Source: Argentina anserina (Eukaryota > Streptophyta > Magnoliopsida > Rosales > Rosaceae). Taken from it: a DNA stretch of 64,000 bases. The stretch spans positions 30,256,001-30,320,000 of the forward strand of contig NC_065877.1 of the NCBI RefSeq assembly GCF_933775445.1, written 5' to 3'. Positions 1 to 9,917 of this stretch are shown piece after piece. The notes beneath the pieces were generated by a model, which was not told the DNA's origin, ran no database searches, and saw nothing but the letters and a program-made list of their open reading frames with translations. A program made the position numbers and the translations under genes. Positions within the stretch are counted from its first letter, which is position 1. Every line of letters begins with the position of its first letter.

Positions 1-344
1 TTTAACCCTTAAATTTACATCTAATGGTGGTTGAACATGAATTCAATAGTCAGTTACTAACCGTGTGAACGAAATTGATCATGTAAATATACACAAAATA
101 GTTGCAAGAGAGAAGGCTTGAACCATTCACCTCTCACACGCAAACTCTTTCACCAACCACTAGAGCACCGTTAGGGCTCGTTACGGGCCGGGTATTTTCA
201 CAAATATGAAGATCCAAGCCCGCCCACCTAAAACGGGCCTTGCGGGTTTGTATTAGAAAAAAACACATAATACTCTTATTTAAGGTTTTGGAAGAATAAA
301 AGAATTATTACAAAACATTATAAAAAAAAGTCACAAATAAATTC
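1..344. other. AT-rich spacer with GC-rich transposon-end-like patch
   Basis: No gene is visible. Around 165-245 there is a GC-rich patch rich in GGGCC and CGGG words in otherwise AT-rich DNA. A similar patch lies at 3838-4000, on the far side of the repeat block. Such words are typical of the ends of hAT-type non-autonomous transposons in plants, so both patches may be ends of one element with later insertions. I could not find a matching target-site duplication, so this is tentative. Confidence 0.3.
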
Positions 345-780
345 TAGTTTCGAAATATTGTCAATCGATACCAATAGATGTGATCAATATATATTTAGAG
401 ACCCTGTAAAAATTTCGTCAGTTTTGAACATGGTTTAACCGTGCGTATCTGCGGTCAACAAAAAAAGAAGCGTTATGACATAATAAAACCTCATTGACCG
501 GAGCTTTGCCAAATGGGTTTCCTCGTTGCGACTTTACACTATCGGTTATAAATTAGGTGATTTCAAATATGTAAATAGTTTTCGACTTTCACATCTTGGT
601 AATGAGTCTCCTTTATGGCATATTAGTGTTGTTTTTTGTTTACCGGAAATTCTGACAGTCAAACGAGGTCCGAATTGAATGAAATTTAAAATAGTCACTA
701 AATATATATAACGATCACATCAGATGGTGTCAATTGATTCTAAGAAGTTTCCTTCATATAGTTGCTTCATAATGCGATAG
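345..780 (+). repeat. ~498-bp repeat unit, copy A (diverged)
   Basis: This stretch aligns by eye with the two head-to-tail units at 2651-3660. Shared landmarks in the same order are a GATCGACACC-like start, the word GACCGGGGCTTTGCCAAA (one base changed here), GACTTTC, a GTCCGAATT-like word and an end at CATAATGCGATAG. It is the most diverged and slightly shorter copy. No protein is credible in it. It is separated from the other units by a ~1.9-kb insert. Confidence 0.75.
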
Positions 781-2650
781 TAGTTTATGATATGAATACT
801 TTGTGCGACGTTCTTAACATGTTTTTACCTCCAATTGTACTTTGCTTAGCTCTTATTGTTGTAGTATTAAGTCATTTAGTCGAGTTAGGAGTCTATGGTG
901 GCGTTGGTTGCATTTTGGTGTTAAAACAGGTTGAAAACAGAAAAATTGTCGAGAGTTTTATTTAAAGTAGGTTTCCTTATGTAACTAGGAAACCTAGTTA
1001 AGTTAGGAGTTTTCATTAATCGGCATTTCTATAACATTTGTGATAAATTAAGAATCCTACTTGCATTAGGAATCATTTTTAGACTATAAAACGTATCATT
1101 TGGAAAAATCTCACTTGAACTTAAACTTTTATTCCGTAACTTTTCTAATCTTACTCTCATATTCTAGTAACTTATTTTATATTTTTATATGAATTATCTT
1201 GTCTTTATTCTTTTCTTTTATTAATTTCAGATTTTAAAAGATGAGATTGTGTAGCTAGCATGAAGAAAAAAAATAGAGGAAAATAAGCAAAAGAGGAAAA
1301 TTAAGAAAGAATGAGACACCTAAAAAAGGAGAAAAATAAGGAATTTCTCAAAGGAGATTGCACCTACCAATTACAAAAATAAGTGAAAGAAAAAGAGAAA
1401 AAGAAAAAAGAAGAGAATAAAAATAGATAATGCAAAAAAAGAAAGAAAGAGACACCTAAAAAGTGAGAAAAATAATGAATTTATCAAATGAGATTGCACA
1501 TTTGCACCCACCAATGACAAAAATAAGTGAAAGAAATTGAGGAGAAAAAGTCCAAGTTATAATATTTAAGGAGCCAAAACTCTTCTATAAATAGCACATC
1601 ATTCACAAAGAAAAATCATCACTTCTCTTTTGCACTCAAGAGTCAAAACTCTAGCAAAATATTACCTCAAACATTCTTCACAAAAAACAGCAAATCGTTC
1701 TCCCCCAATACAAATTACATCCCCACCGAAATCACCATTGAAGACACACCTCCAAGGTTCCTACAACGTGTGATACTCATAACTCATCTCCATGGCTTTG
1801 TTAGTTTTTGATTTTCTACAATACTTTGTCTATGAAGATTGTAGTATGATGTTTATGTGAGATTATTATTTTGTATTAATAATCAAAATTTTCAGATTGT
1901 TTTATTGGATTTTTATGTTTTTTTCCGAAATGATGGTTTCCTATAATTATTGAGTTTGTATTTCTATTGTTGTGTTATAATCATATTTCTTATACTTTTA
2001 GATAATTTTAAGATATGTGCATATGAATTTAGCCCTTGGATGCAGTCCCTAAGATTGTGTTTGTTTGCTAGATTCATCAACCATATTGACACAAATCGAA
2101 TCATGCCCTAAGTAGGTTCGGTTTGTGTTGATTAAAGTAGTAAAAATTATGAAAATTTGCATGTGAAACCATGGTGGGTGACGTCATACATGAAACATGT
2201 CTCCAACAAAGATTTGGTGCTTAAATGTAATCTTGTTTGATTTCTACTCTAAGTGTTATTGAATTCGATTGCATGCAAATTTAGATTAGGCCCTAAGTCA
2301 ATCTAAATGTTAATTGAAATCTTGCACGATTAGATGATCTGCTAAGACTCTAATTGTATTAGTGTCTAAAAAGTATGTAATTAGTCAAATTAGAATGCAT
2401 GATAGGTTCGAACTTGTAATTATGTGATGTAATGGTAAATTTGGTTTAAGTTTGTTAAATAGTAGTCGATCATGTAAATAGTAATTTAAGATTTATTTTC
2501 AGTAGTAATTTTATAATCTAACTCAAATCCGTTAATAACATGATAAGTTTTGAGGCCATTTTGATTCCCCGGACTGAACGATCCCTGCTTATTCTATACT
2601 AATAATGATGTTTTATAGGGTTTATTATAGACGTTTTAATTAACGACCTA
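781..2650. other. Insert between repeat units; possible LTR-element fragment
   Basis: This 1.9-kb segment interrupts the 498-bp repeat array and has no convincing gene. It carries a strong TATA box (CTATAAATAG near 1584) followed by a leader-like, C/A-rich stretch. Purine-rich A/G runs lie at 1260-1560. Near 2550-2600 is a run (CCCCGGACTGAACGATCC) of the kind found near LTR ends. The combination suggests an LTR or LARD fragment, but I could not define ends or a duplicated target site. Confidence 0.35.
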
Positions 2651-3660
2651 TCATTTTATTATAAACCTAATATAAAAGTTATGATACATTAGTAGACACT
2701 TCAGCAATTGACAACTCCAGTTCGAAATATGGTCGATCGACACCAATAGATGTGATCGGTATATATATTTATGGACTGCGTAAAAATCCATTTTGGACAT
2801 GGTTGTCCCGTTCATATCTACGGTCAATAACAAAAGAGACGTTTTAACATATTGAAACCCTATTGACCGGGGCTTTGCCAAATGAGTTTATTCAGTACGA
2901 CCGCGCACGATAGGTAACAAAAATTAGGTGATTTTAGATATGCAAACGACTTTCGACGTTCGCATCTTTGTAATGGGTCCTCCCTTAGGGAATATTAGTG
3001 GTGTTTCGGTTTACCGAAAATTCGGACAGTTAAACAAGGCCCGAATTAGATGAAATTTTTACAGGGTCATTAAATATAAGTACCGATCACATCGGCTTGT
3101 GTCGATTGATCCCGAAATGTTTTTTCATATAGTAACTTCATAATGCGATAGTTTTATTTTAAACCTAGTATAAAGATTATGATACATTAGTGGACACTTC
3201 GGCGTTTGACAACTCCGGTTCTAAATACGGTCGATCGACATCAGCAGATGTGATCGGTATATATATTTAGGGACCCAGTAAAAATTTTGTCCATTTTGGA
3301 CATAGTTTGACCGTCCATACCTACGATTAACAAAAAAAAGGTGTTTTGACATATTAAAACCTCATTGACCGGGGCTTTACCAAATGAGTTTTCTCGGTGC
3401 GACAACACACAATCGATGACAAAGATTAGATGATTTCATATATGCAAACGACTTTCGACGTTCGCATCCTGGTAATTTGTCATCTTTTAGGGTATATTAG
3501 TGGTTTTTCGGTTTACTAAAGATTTTGACGGTCAAACAAGGTCCGAATTAGATGAAGTTTTAACAGAGTTTCTAAATATTAGTATCGATAGCATCAACTG
3601 GTGTCGATTAATCCCGAGAAGTTTACTTCATATAGTTGTTTCATAATGCTACAATTTTAT
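2651..3660 (+). repeat. Two head-to-tail ~498-bp repeat units (copies B and C)
   Basis: Copy B starts near 2651 and copy C near 3150. The word GGTCGATCGA recurs at 2731 and 3229, which gives a 498-bp period. Each unit has the same order of landmarks: TATATATATTTA, a GACCGGGGCTTT core, CGACTTTCGACGTTCGCATC, a GTTTACCGAAAATTC-like word, and an end at CATAATGC followed by TTTTATTTTAAA. Apparent reading frames are short and not conserved between units, so this is a satellite-like repeat and not a gene. Confidence 0.8.
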
Positions 3661-4488
3661 TTTAAATATAACGTAAAGTTATAATATAAAGAATTATAAA
3701 ATTTTAAATAGAGTATTATTAACATATATAATATTTTATGTATAATTATTATTATAAAGACATATAATTAATATATATTATATGCATATATAATTTTTTT
3801 TATTTTTAATGGGTTTTTATGGACCGGGTGTTACAGGCTTTTTGCGGGCCGGACTGGGTTTCACACCTCTAAACTAAACCCGGCCCTCTACTCACAGAAG
3901 CGAGATTTGACGGGCTTTCTCACATATTAAACCGGGTAAAAACATATCAGACTTGTGGGCCTCTGCGGGTCTTTCAGATACGCGGACTAAATGACGAGGC
4001 CGGAGCACCTTGCACACTAGCTTACTATATATTGTACAAACACTATTTATTCTATGTTTAGCTTCACATAGAACCATCGTATCTCATTCTACCTATATTG
4101 AATTCATTCGATCAATATCCATCTTCTTCTTGTTATTTTCGATCTCTCCCTCTCTCTCCTCTCCACTCTCGCTCATCTTCTTCAAGCCATATACGAGTTT
4201 CTTCTATATCAATTAACATCACACTCATCATCACATCATCCTTATTCAATCTGTGAGTAGCATGGATTCCATTATCAAATCAGCATCATCCAGCCATCCT
4301 TGATCATCACCAACATCGATCACAAATCTCTAGTGGAGGAGGAAGAACAATAGTCTGAAATCACAAATAATTTGGTTTTGGGGAAGAACATGCCTATTGG
4401 ATTCTACAATTTGTTCTTTCTCTTCTGATTTTTTTTCCATCTTCTTCTCCAATTCTTCCTCAGATCTGCAACTCATCGATTTGAATGT
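3661..4488. other. Non-coding: AT-rich block, GC-rich element end, pyrimidine-rich tract
   Basis: 3661-3830 is almost pure A/T. 3838-4010 is the GC-rich patch mirrored at 165-245. 4110-4260 is pyrimidine-rich (TCTCTCC runs) and looks like a plant 5' leader. No downstream coding frame with a recognisable product follows it. Confidence 0.4.
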
Positions 4489-4656
4489 AATTTTTGGTTG
4501 CCGACCGAATCCGAACCGACTCTTCGGTTGCCAAACTGTTGGTAGTACCGATTGTTCGACTCGGCTGCGGTTTGAGAATTCAGTTACCGATAATAGTCAG
4601 TTCGGCTACGGTAGAAGGAAAATTGTCTTGGTTTAGTACCGAATCCACCCCTAAAT
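4489..4656. mobile_element. Fragment of a hAT-like MITE (tentative)
   Basis: The stretch is dense in CGGTT, ACCGA and GGTTCGG-like words and ends in ACCGAATCCACCCCTAA, which resembles the TAGGGGTGG-type terminal repeats of plant hAT MITEs. The opposite terminus and a target duplication are not visible. It could equally be unrelated sequence. Confidence 0.3.
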
Positions 4657-5170
4657 TTTTGCCTAGATGGCAAAATTTCCTGAATCCGCCACCGTCTCTA
4701 TCTACCGATTGTTCGTCACACAAGTGGCAGACGGGTAGCCAATGCAAAGATAGACCAATTGAAATTGTCAAGTCATAGTGGGAATCAATATATATCTTCA
4801 GTTTTTTGTTTTCTTTTTTAGATTTATGCATGAAATAAATCTATTCATCGGCAAATATATTGAACGTGAAAATCATCTTTTGATCATCCGTGATGTTTGT
4901 CGTTAAATGATGATCGTCACAACCGGTTGATAAAAATGACTTCATGCAGATTGAACTGCTAGCTTGGACAGTAATACCAAAAAAAAAAACAGAAGGGTTT
5001 GATCGATCAGAACTGCATGCACGGCTAAATGAACTCCATCGTACGTGTATTATTGACGGGAAACATAGATTAGAGTGACAAAAGAATAAACGACCATATA
5101 CAGTACAACACAAACAAAATATTGCACTAGAAGAGAAGAAAACGAGAACTAGATGAAATAAAAGGAAAAA
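4657..5170. other. Non-coding spacer
   Basis: No gene, RNA or clear repeat is seen. Short frames on both strands have no recognisable product. Confidence 0.4.
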
Positions 5171-5298
5171 TTTAGTATATATTGATGCATGTTATATATC
5201 TGACGGTTGATATCAGTTTGTGAGTGAAGTCAAAAAAGTAATATCTTTTATCGAACGTCGAATATGAGATATATAACATGTATGAGATGTATACTAAA
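5171..5298. mobile_element. Short inverted-repeat element (MITE-like hairpin)
   Basis: The left arm (5171-5201, beginning TTTAGTATATATTGATGCAT) is nearly the reverse complement of the right arm (5268-5298, ending GAGATGTATACTAAA). The spacer is about 66 bp. The arms are ~31 bp with a few mismatches. This is the structure of a small non-autonomous DNA transposon or a hairpin, lying 3' of the first CYSTM gene. No clear target duplication was found. Confidence 0.55.
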
Positions 5299-5526
5299 TT
5301 AACCCGAAATAAAACAGTAAATGAAATATTATATATTCACTATCCACATAGGAAAAAATCAAATATAATTATCGCACAACAAGCTAGGAGATTGGATAAT
5401 CAATGGGTAAACCAAATGATCGCATCCAATCCACGTACATTGTCCTAAATTTCTGACACATATCAGTGATATCACACAGGGTATCTGATGATGGAAGAAT
5501 CGATCCTCAAGCTCCAAATAAGATCT

Positions 5527-5751
5527 TCAAAAGCAAGCATCGAGCATACAACAGCAACACAAGGCAGCACAGCAGCCCTTCCAAAAGCCATCACCCTTGG
5601 ATTTGGTCTCCACACGACCATGATTCTGGGGCAACTCGGAGTCGTCTCTCATGGTGGGATAGCCGGCAGGAGGCGGGGCCTGGACGTAAGGACGTCCCTG
5701 TTGCGAAGCCGGAGCGGTGAACGCTGCTGCGGAGTTAGTGCTCGAACTCAT
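5527..5751 (-). CDS. CYSTM (cysteine-rich transmembrane) stress peptide, copy 1
   Basis: A 74-residue single-exon protein. It has an N-terminal Ser/Ala-rich part, the central PPPAGYP motif (about residues 31-37), a basic KSKGDGFWKG segment and a C-terminal cysteine-rich helix with CCAALCCCC and terminal LDACF. This is the hallmark of the CYSTM/WIH-type family. These tail-anchored membrane peptides are linked in plants to stress responses and, for WIH members, to development. I chose the MSSSTNS methionine because the paralogues at 7923 and 9489 start with the same residues; an upstream in-frame extension is not shared by them. A TATA box lies ~140 bp upstream on the minus strand. Function beyond the family level is inference. 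Confidence 0.9.
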   Translation of the reverse strand: MSSSTNSAAAFTAPASQQGRPYVQAPPPAGYPTMRDDSELPQNHGRVETKSKGDGFWKGCCAALCCCCMLDACF

Positions 5752-5890
5752 GACGATAATTAAGATGATATGATGTGATCTGAGAAAATACTTGATTCGG
5801 GAGAGCTGTATGTGTTTGCTTGCAGAAAGAGAGAATGGATACAAGATTTGAGGGTTTAGGGTTATGGAGTATATGAGCACGCTGATGGGA

Positions 5891-5898
5891 TTATATAG
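5891..5898 (-). promoter_or_regulatory. TATA box of CYSTM copy 1
   Basis: Reads CTATATAA on the minus strand, about 140 bp upstream of the start codon. Copy 2 has the same flanking sequence (GATGGGATTATATAG on the plus strand). Confidence 0.65.
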
Positions 5899-5949
5899 AG
5901 TTCAGAGACTTCATGGGAGTGCTTGTTTGAATTCCTTGCTTCCCTAGAA

Positions 5950-5970
5950 GGTGGCGGTGTATTTTACGCG
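5950..5970 (-). promoter_or_regulatory. Conserved proximal promoter element of CYSTM copy 1
   Basis: The plus-strand words GGTGGCGGTG and ACGCG lie ~52-80 bp upstream of the TATA box. The same pair occurs before copy 3 at 9672-9692, and a decayed version before copy 2 at 8122-8145. CGCG-containing words can be bound by CAMTA factors; that link is inference. Confidence 0.5.
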
Positions 5971-6165
5971 GTCCTGCTGTAAGTTCCGTAACGCGTGGGG
6001 TTTATGCTGTCACACGAAGGCAGATTATAGAGTCGTAGATAACAGATATAGTAATGATGAGTCTAATGGCTAATGAGCAGAGGTTACAAGGAATCGCATG
6101 CCCAATTGTATACAGGCACGTGTTGGTGCTCATTTACTTAATTTCGAAGGCGGTTCTTGTGTCGA

Positions 6166-6171
6166 CACGTG
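6166..6171. promoter_or_regulatory. G-box (CACGTG) upstream of CYSTM copy 1
   Basis: CACGTG in the context GACACGTGCACAAATT, about 270 bp upstream of the TATA box. Copy 3 has GACACGTGTACAAATT at almost the same distance. CACGTGTC is an ABRE-type core, consistent with stress or ABA response; this is inferred. Confidence 0.5.
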
Positions 6172-7629
6172 CACAAATTTTCTATTTTTTTTAGTTTTGT
6201 TTTTGGTCGAAACTTTTCTTTTAGTTTGTTGATCAGGTCTATTGAGACTGCATTGCATGGTTAGGTGGCAAACGAGAACGACGTACGGGGGTTGATACAG
6301 ACCTTAAACAAACGTGGCGTCGTACTTAACTAAGCAGGGCTGATTGGCTGATCATCTTAATATGCATACATATAAAGTTTCTGTTGGATAATGTGATCAT
6401 GATAACAGACTCAACATATATGTTACGATCACATGAGTAACCTACATTTCACTGCGTTCAATCCTATTAATATATATGGTAATCTTGAATTTAAAAGGGA
6501 TCCTGTCAACTAGAATCAAGTTTGTGAACCTAGAACTCTTAAGTTGGGGTCTAAGAAACAAACTAGAATACATGGCCGAAAAAAATCTTAATCTAGAAAT
6601 GGTCGATACAAGCTAGAACTCTAGCTATGATCAAGAGTATGAATAAGTACATAACTAAATTAAAGTATATCTATTGGTTATATACATATATACACTATAT
6701 GTTCGTTCCAATCTCTATTTGATGAATGTGGTGACTGATGATGTACAAGTTTTGACATAACATATAATACCGGACGTATTACCGGAGTCTTAGTGTGAAG
6801 TCTTGCCCATATATTTTTCCTGATTATACCGTACGTCCTAGGTTCGTAGTGGTCACATTGCATTATTTGCATACATGCTGCCGGGTTGAATTAACGGGGA
6901 TTGGATCAGTGGTTTTCGGGCCAACTTATATCGAATTAGTTAGATGCGTTGGAGTCTTGTACATCTTCAGCCACAAAAAGGCATAAGATTGTATTAGAAC
7001 ATTTATGACTACTATCTAAGCTAGCTAGAGATTGAATAATACGTACGCGTCCTGTACAATATTTTGAGGTATAACATACCCTCCATTATAATTTTTAAAC
7101 CAAAATTACAATTTTATTGAACAAATTAAATTTACAACATTGAGATACACGTGTATTTACAAAAAACTACTACATTGACAACTATTTATTCATAATCTTG
7201 TAAAATATTATGGGTGAAGTAATTACAACTAATATAACTATATTTACTCAAAATATCACCTTGTTTACTATAATGATAACAAATTTATTACAATATTAAT
7301 TAAATGAGGATATCACATACCTCAAGGTCGTACCTAAGAAAATTCCTAGTACATACATACGTAGTGTCTAATTTAATCAAGGTAACAAGGTTTTTATTCG
7401 AGCACAGGAAAAAATTGTCCTTGTCAGCCCTTTAGGACTAAAGCAGAAGAGTAATTAATCCAAGTATTAATGCTCTATAATAGAAAAGAACATGCTACAT
7501 ATTGGATAATATATATGAGCATCCCATCCACACAGTCCTTAAATTAATTTCATTATTGCATGTATACTGCAAAATCGAACATTTCAAACGCAACAGACCC
7601 TAATTTGATGATTGGAGATTCATCAAACT

Positions 7630-7630
<1 letters not shown>
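6172..7630. other. Intergenic DNA upstream of CYSTM copy 1 and 3' of copy 2
   Basis: AT-rich. No gene, RNA or repeat with defined ends is visible. It holds the distal promoter of copy 1 and, towards 7630, the 3' side of copy 2. Confidence 0.4.

Positions 7631-7702
<72 letters not shown>
7631..7702. repeat. (TA)n microsatellite
   Basis: About 70 bp of uninterrupted TA dinucleotides. It ends only ~6 bp beyond the stop codon of CYSTM copy 2 (stop at 7708-7710), so it would form the start of that gene's 3' UTR. Confidence 0.95.
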
Positions 7703-7705
<3 letters not shown>

Positions 7706-7707
7706 CT

Positions 7708-7923
7708 TCAAAAGCAAGCATCGAGCACACAACAACAACACAAGGCAGCAAAGCACCCTTTCCAAAAGTCATCACCCTTAGACTTGGTCTCCACGCGACC
7801 TTGATGCAAGTCGGAGTTATCGTTCATGGTAGGATAGCCGGCAGGTGGCGGAGCTTGGACGTAAGGTCCCTTTGGCGAATCTGGAGCGGTGTACGCTGGT
7901 GCGGAGTTTGTGCTTGAACTCAT
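7708..7923 (-). CDS. CYSTM (cysteine-rich transmembrane) stress peptide, copy 2
   Basis: A 71-residue single-exon paralogue of the gene at 5527-5751. It shares the MSSSTNSA start, the PPPAGYPTM motif, KSKGDDFWKG and the C-terminal CFAALCCCCVLDACF membrane segment. One cysteine in the CCAAL part is replaced by F, and a few residues are missing in the middle (DLHQGRV against the longer linker of copy 1). A TATA box lies at 8068-8074. The upstream GGCGG element is present but decayed, so its regulation may differ from copies 1 and 3. Its 3' end abuts the (TA)n tract. Confidence 0.88.
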   Translation of the reverse strand: MSSSTNSAPAYTAPDSPKGPYVQAPPPAGYPTMNDNSDLHQGRVETKSKGDDFWKGCFAALCCCCVLDACF

Positions 7924-8067
7924 GATTGATGATGCGTAACAGATGATATAAAAATGTGATCTCTGAAACAATGTTGTACGTTCCGGCAGAGATGTGTGTG
8001 CTTGCAGTGAAGAGAAAAAAGGAGATGTGGTTCTAGGGTTGTTGAGTAGACGAACGAGCTGATGGGA

Positions 8068-8074
8068 TTATATA
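8068..8074 (-). promoter_or_regulatory. TATA box of CYSTM copy 2
   Basis: TATATAA on the minus strand, ~145 bp upstream of the ATG. Its surrounding sequence matches the copy 1 TATA region. Confidence 0.6.
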
Positions 8075-8145
8075 GGGATCCATGGAGACATGCATGGAAT
8101 GCTCGTTCCGTACTTCGTAGAGTTGTGGCGGTGTATTCTATGCAG

Positions 8146-9282
8146 TCGGCTGTGTCGCATGGGGTATATTACAGCATAAGGACGGCCGTTAGCGCAAGCT
8201 TAGCATATTATCGTATAACAATACAACATAGTGGATGCCAAAACCTACAAGGCAAACGCAGGCCACACAAGCGCGTGTATTTGAAACCAAGCCAAGTTTT
8301 TCCTTCTTTTAGGTTTAGCATTTGAATATTTGTTCTAGAAGGTTTTTTGAGTATGAAACTACATAGATTATTTAGGACCTTAATCCTGACTTCCTGAGTC
8401 AGTGACATATCGATTCGTTTATCTAATCTTAGCCAACTTTGTGAGATTCCAATCAAATAATCGGCACGCACAGGTACGTGTCGGCCAGCGGAATGGGCCA
8501 GCATCTAGTCAAGCCGGCGCGGCCACAGGGAATTGAATCAATGATTTGGATACAATATTATTTTTATGAGTATATATCTTCTTAGAATTTTATTGCTGCT
8601 TTACCAAAACAAAAAAACAAAAAACAAAGAAGAAATGTACTGCTTAGCCAAATAAACAGTTTCTCCCTAACTGGTTTTCTGCGTTATAAAGCAGCAGCAA
8701 TTGATGGTATGATACTATGATAGTCACAGTAGTGAGAGGTTGAGAGCTTAATTAATGATAGTACTCACAGGAGCACGTATAGTACTTCGTTATATATAAT
8801 CTATAGTTCCTGAAATTCTTGGATTGTATTGTGGATACAATCAGTGTGTAAAACATAATTTTAGTTATGAAGGCGTAAGCTAGCATCAAAAAACCGAACA
8901 CCGAATAGATAAGGTGGAAGCAGCGAAGCAGATCACCAAGGTGCGTATTATTGGGAGAGAAATCTACTGTATAACACGTATTTTCTTCGTATTGTCAAAC
9001 ATGAAAAATTTGACCATATCGAATAAACAAACTAATCTCCAAAAGATGCCTATACAAAAATTATTATTCTTATCCAAGAATGAGCTACGTACTGGATAAT
9101 ATCAATCAGTAAAACTTGATCGGGCATCCAGCTAGTATACATAGTCCCTAATTAATCACATCAAATCACAAGATAACGTACTGTAAATCAATACAAATTA
9201 CACACGCATGAAACATCTCTGATCGATCCAAGAGAGCATCGAGCATGAAAGCCCCAAGCTCAAATATAATGGATCTTGTTTT
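8146..9282. other. Intergenic DNA between CYSTM copies 2 and 3
   Basis: No gene seen. An ACGTGTC ABRE-type core lies at 8476-8482, ~400 bp upstream of copy 2's TATA box, and may be the counterpart of the G-boxes before copies 1 and 3. The rest is AT-rich. Confidence 0.4.
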
Positions 9283-9489
9283 CTAAAAGCAAGCATCCAA
9301 CATACAACAGCAACAAAGAGCAGCGCAGCAACCCTTCCAGAAGCCATCGCCCTTGGACTTGGTCTCGACCGGACCGTGGCTCTGGGGCAACTGATCGTCT
9401 TTCATGGTGGGATAGCCGGCAGGGGGCGGCGCCTGGACGTAACGTCCCTGTTGGGGAGCCGGAGCGGTGTAACTAGCACTTGAACTCAT
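9283..9489 (-). CDS. CYSTM (cysteine-rich transmembrane) stress peptide, copy 3
   Basis: A 68-residue single-exon protein, the third and most upstream member of the tandem set. It starts MSSSASYTAPAPQQG, has PPPAGYPTMKDD, then KSKGDGFWKG and the C-terminal CCAALCCCCMLDACF helix, which is identical to copy 1's. The linker is shorter. The TATA box is at 9624-9633 (TATATAAAG on the minus strand). The conserved GGTGGCGGTG/ACGCG pair is at 9672-9692 and a G-box at 9912-9917. Promoter and C-terminus are closer to copy 1 than to copy 2. Confidence 0.9.
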   Translation of the reverse strand: MSSSASYTAPAPQQGRYVQAPPPAGYPTMKDDQLPQSHGPVETKSKGDGFWKGCCAALCCCCMLDACF

Positions 9490-9623
9490 GATGACAGATG
9501 ACGATCGATATAAACTATTCGGAAATAGGAGATATATATAGATCGCAGAGAAGAAAAGGTGATGTAAGATGTGAAGATATGAGAGTTTAAGGGTTTGATG
9601 AGAAGATGAGAGAGAGGGATGAC

Positions 9624-9633
9624 TTTATATATA
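9624..9633 (-). promoter_or_regulatory. TATA box of CYSTM copy 3
   Basis: TATATATAAA on the minus strand, ~135 bp upstream of the start codon. Confidence 0.65.
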
Positions 9634-9671
9634 GATGGGGGAGAAGGGAGGCTTGAGGGTTTTTCGTAGAA

Positions 9672-9692
9672 GGTGGCGGTGAGTTTTACGCG
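9672..9692 (-). promoter_or_regulatory. Conserved proximal promoter element of CYSTM copy 3
   Basis: GGTGGCGGTG followed by TTTTACGCG on the plus strand, matching 5950-5970 of copy 1 in sequence and spacing from the TATA box. Confidence 0.5.
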
Positions 9693-9911
9693 TTGGGGAG
9701 AATATGAAGAGGCTGCGGTTGGAACAAGGCAGACCACGCTACCTCTCTCGGTCTCTCCTCTTAGAAAAGCATAGCTTACACCGATCTTCGCTTAACTATG
9801 GTGATTAATTAGGAAATTAATTAATTTGCTAAATCAGCCCGTGTCCTTGCTTGTTAATTTTTTTTAAGGAGGCGGTTCGTTGTTTCATTTCTGAAGGCTA
9901 CTAAAAGCCGA

Positions 9912-9917
9912 CACGTG
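9912..9917. promoter_or_regulatory. G-box (CACGTG) upstream of CYSTM copy 3
   Basis: CACGTG in the context GACACGTGTACAAATT, ~280 bp upstream of the TATA box. It mirrors the G-box of copy 1. Confidence 0.5.

Noticed and set aside
762..965. Possible small hydrophobic protein
   Set aside because: It straddles the boundary of a repeat unit and an insert, has no family match and no conservation between repeat units.
2400..2420. GGTTCGAA-like word suggesting a tRNA T-loop
   Set aside because: No acceptor, D-arm or anticodon stem can be drawn around it. The similar word near 25527 also fails. No tRNA gene was found in the window.
7553..7781. Frames encoding Tyr-Ile runs
   Set aside because: They are translations of the TA microsatellite.
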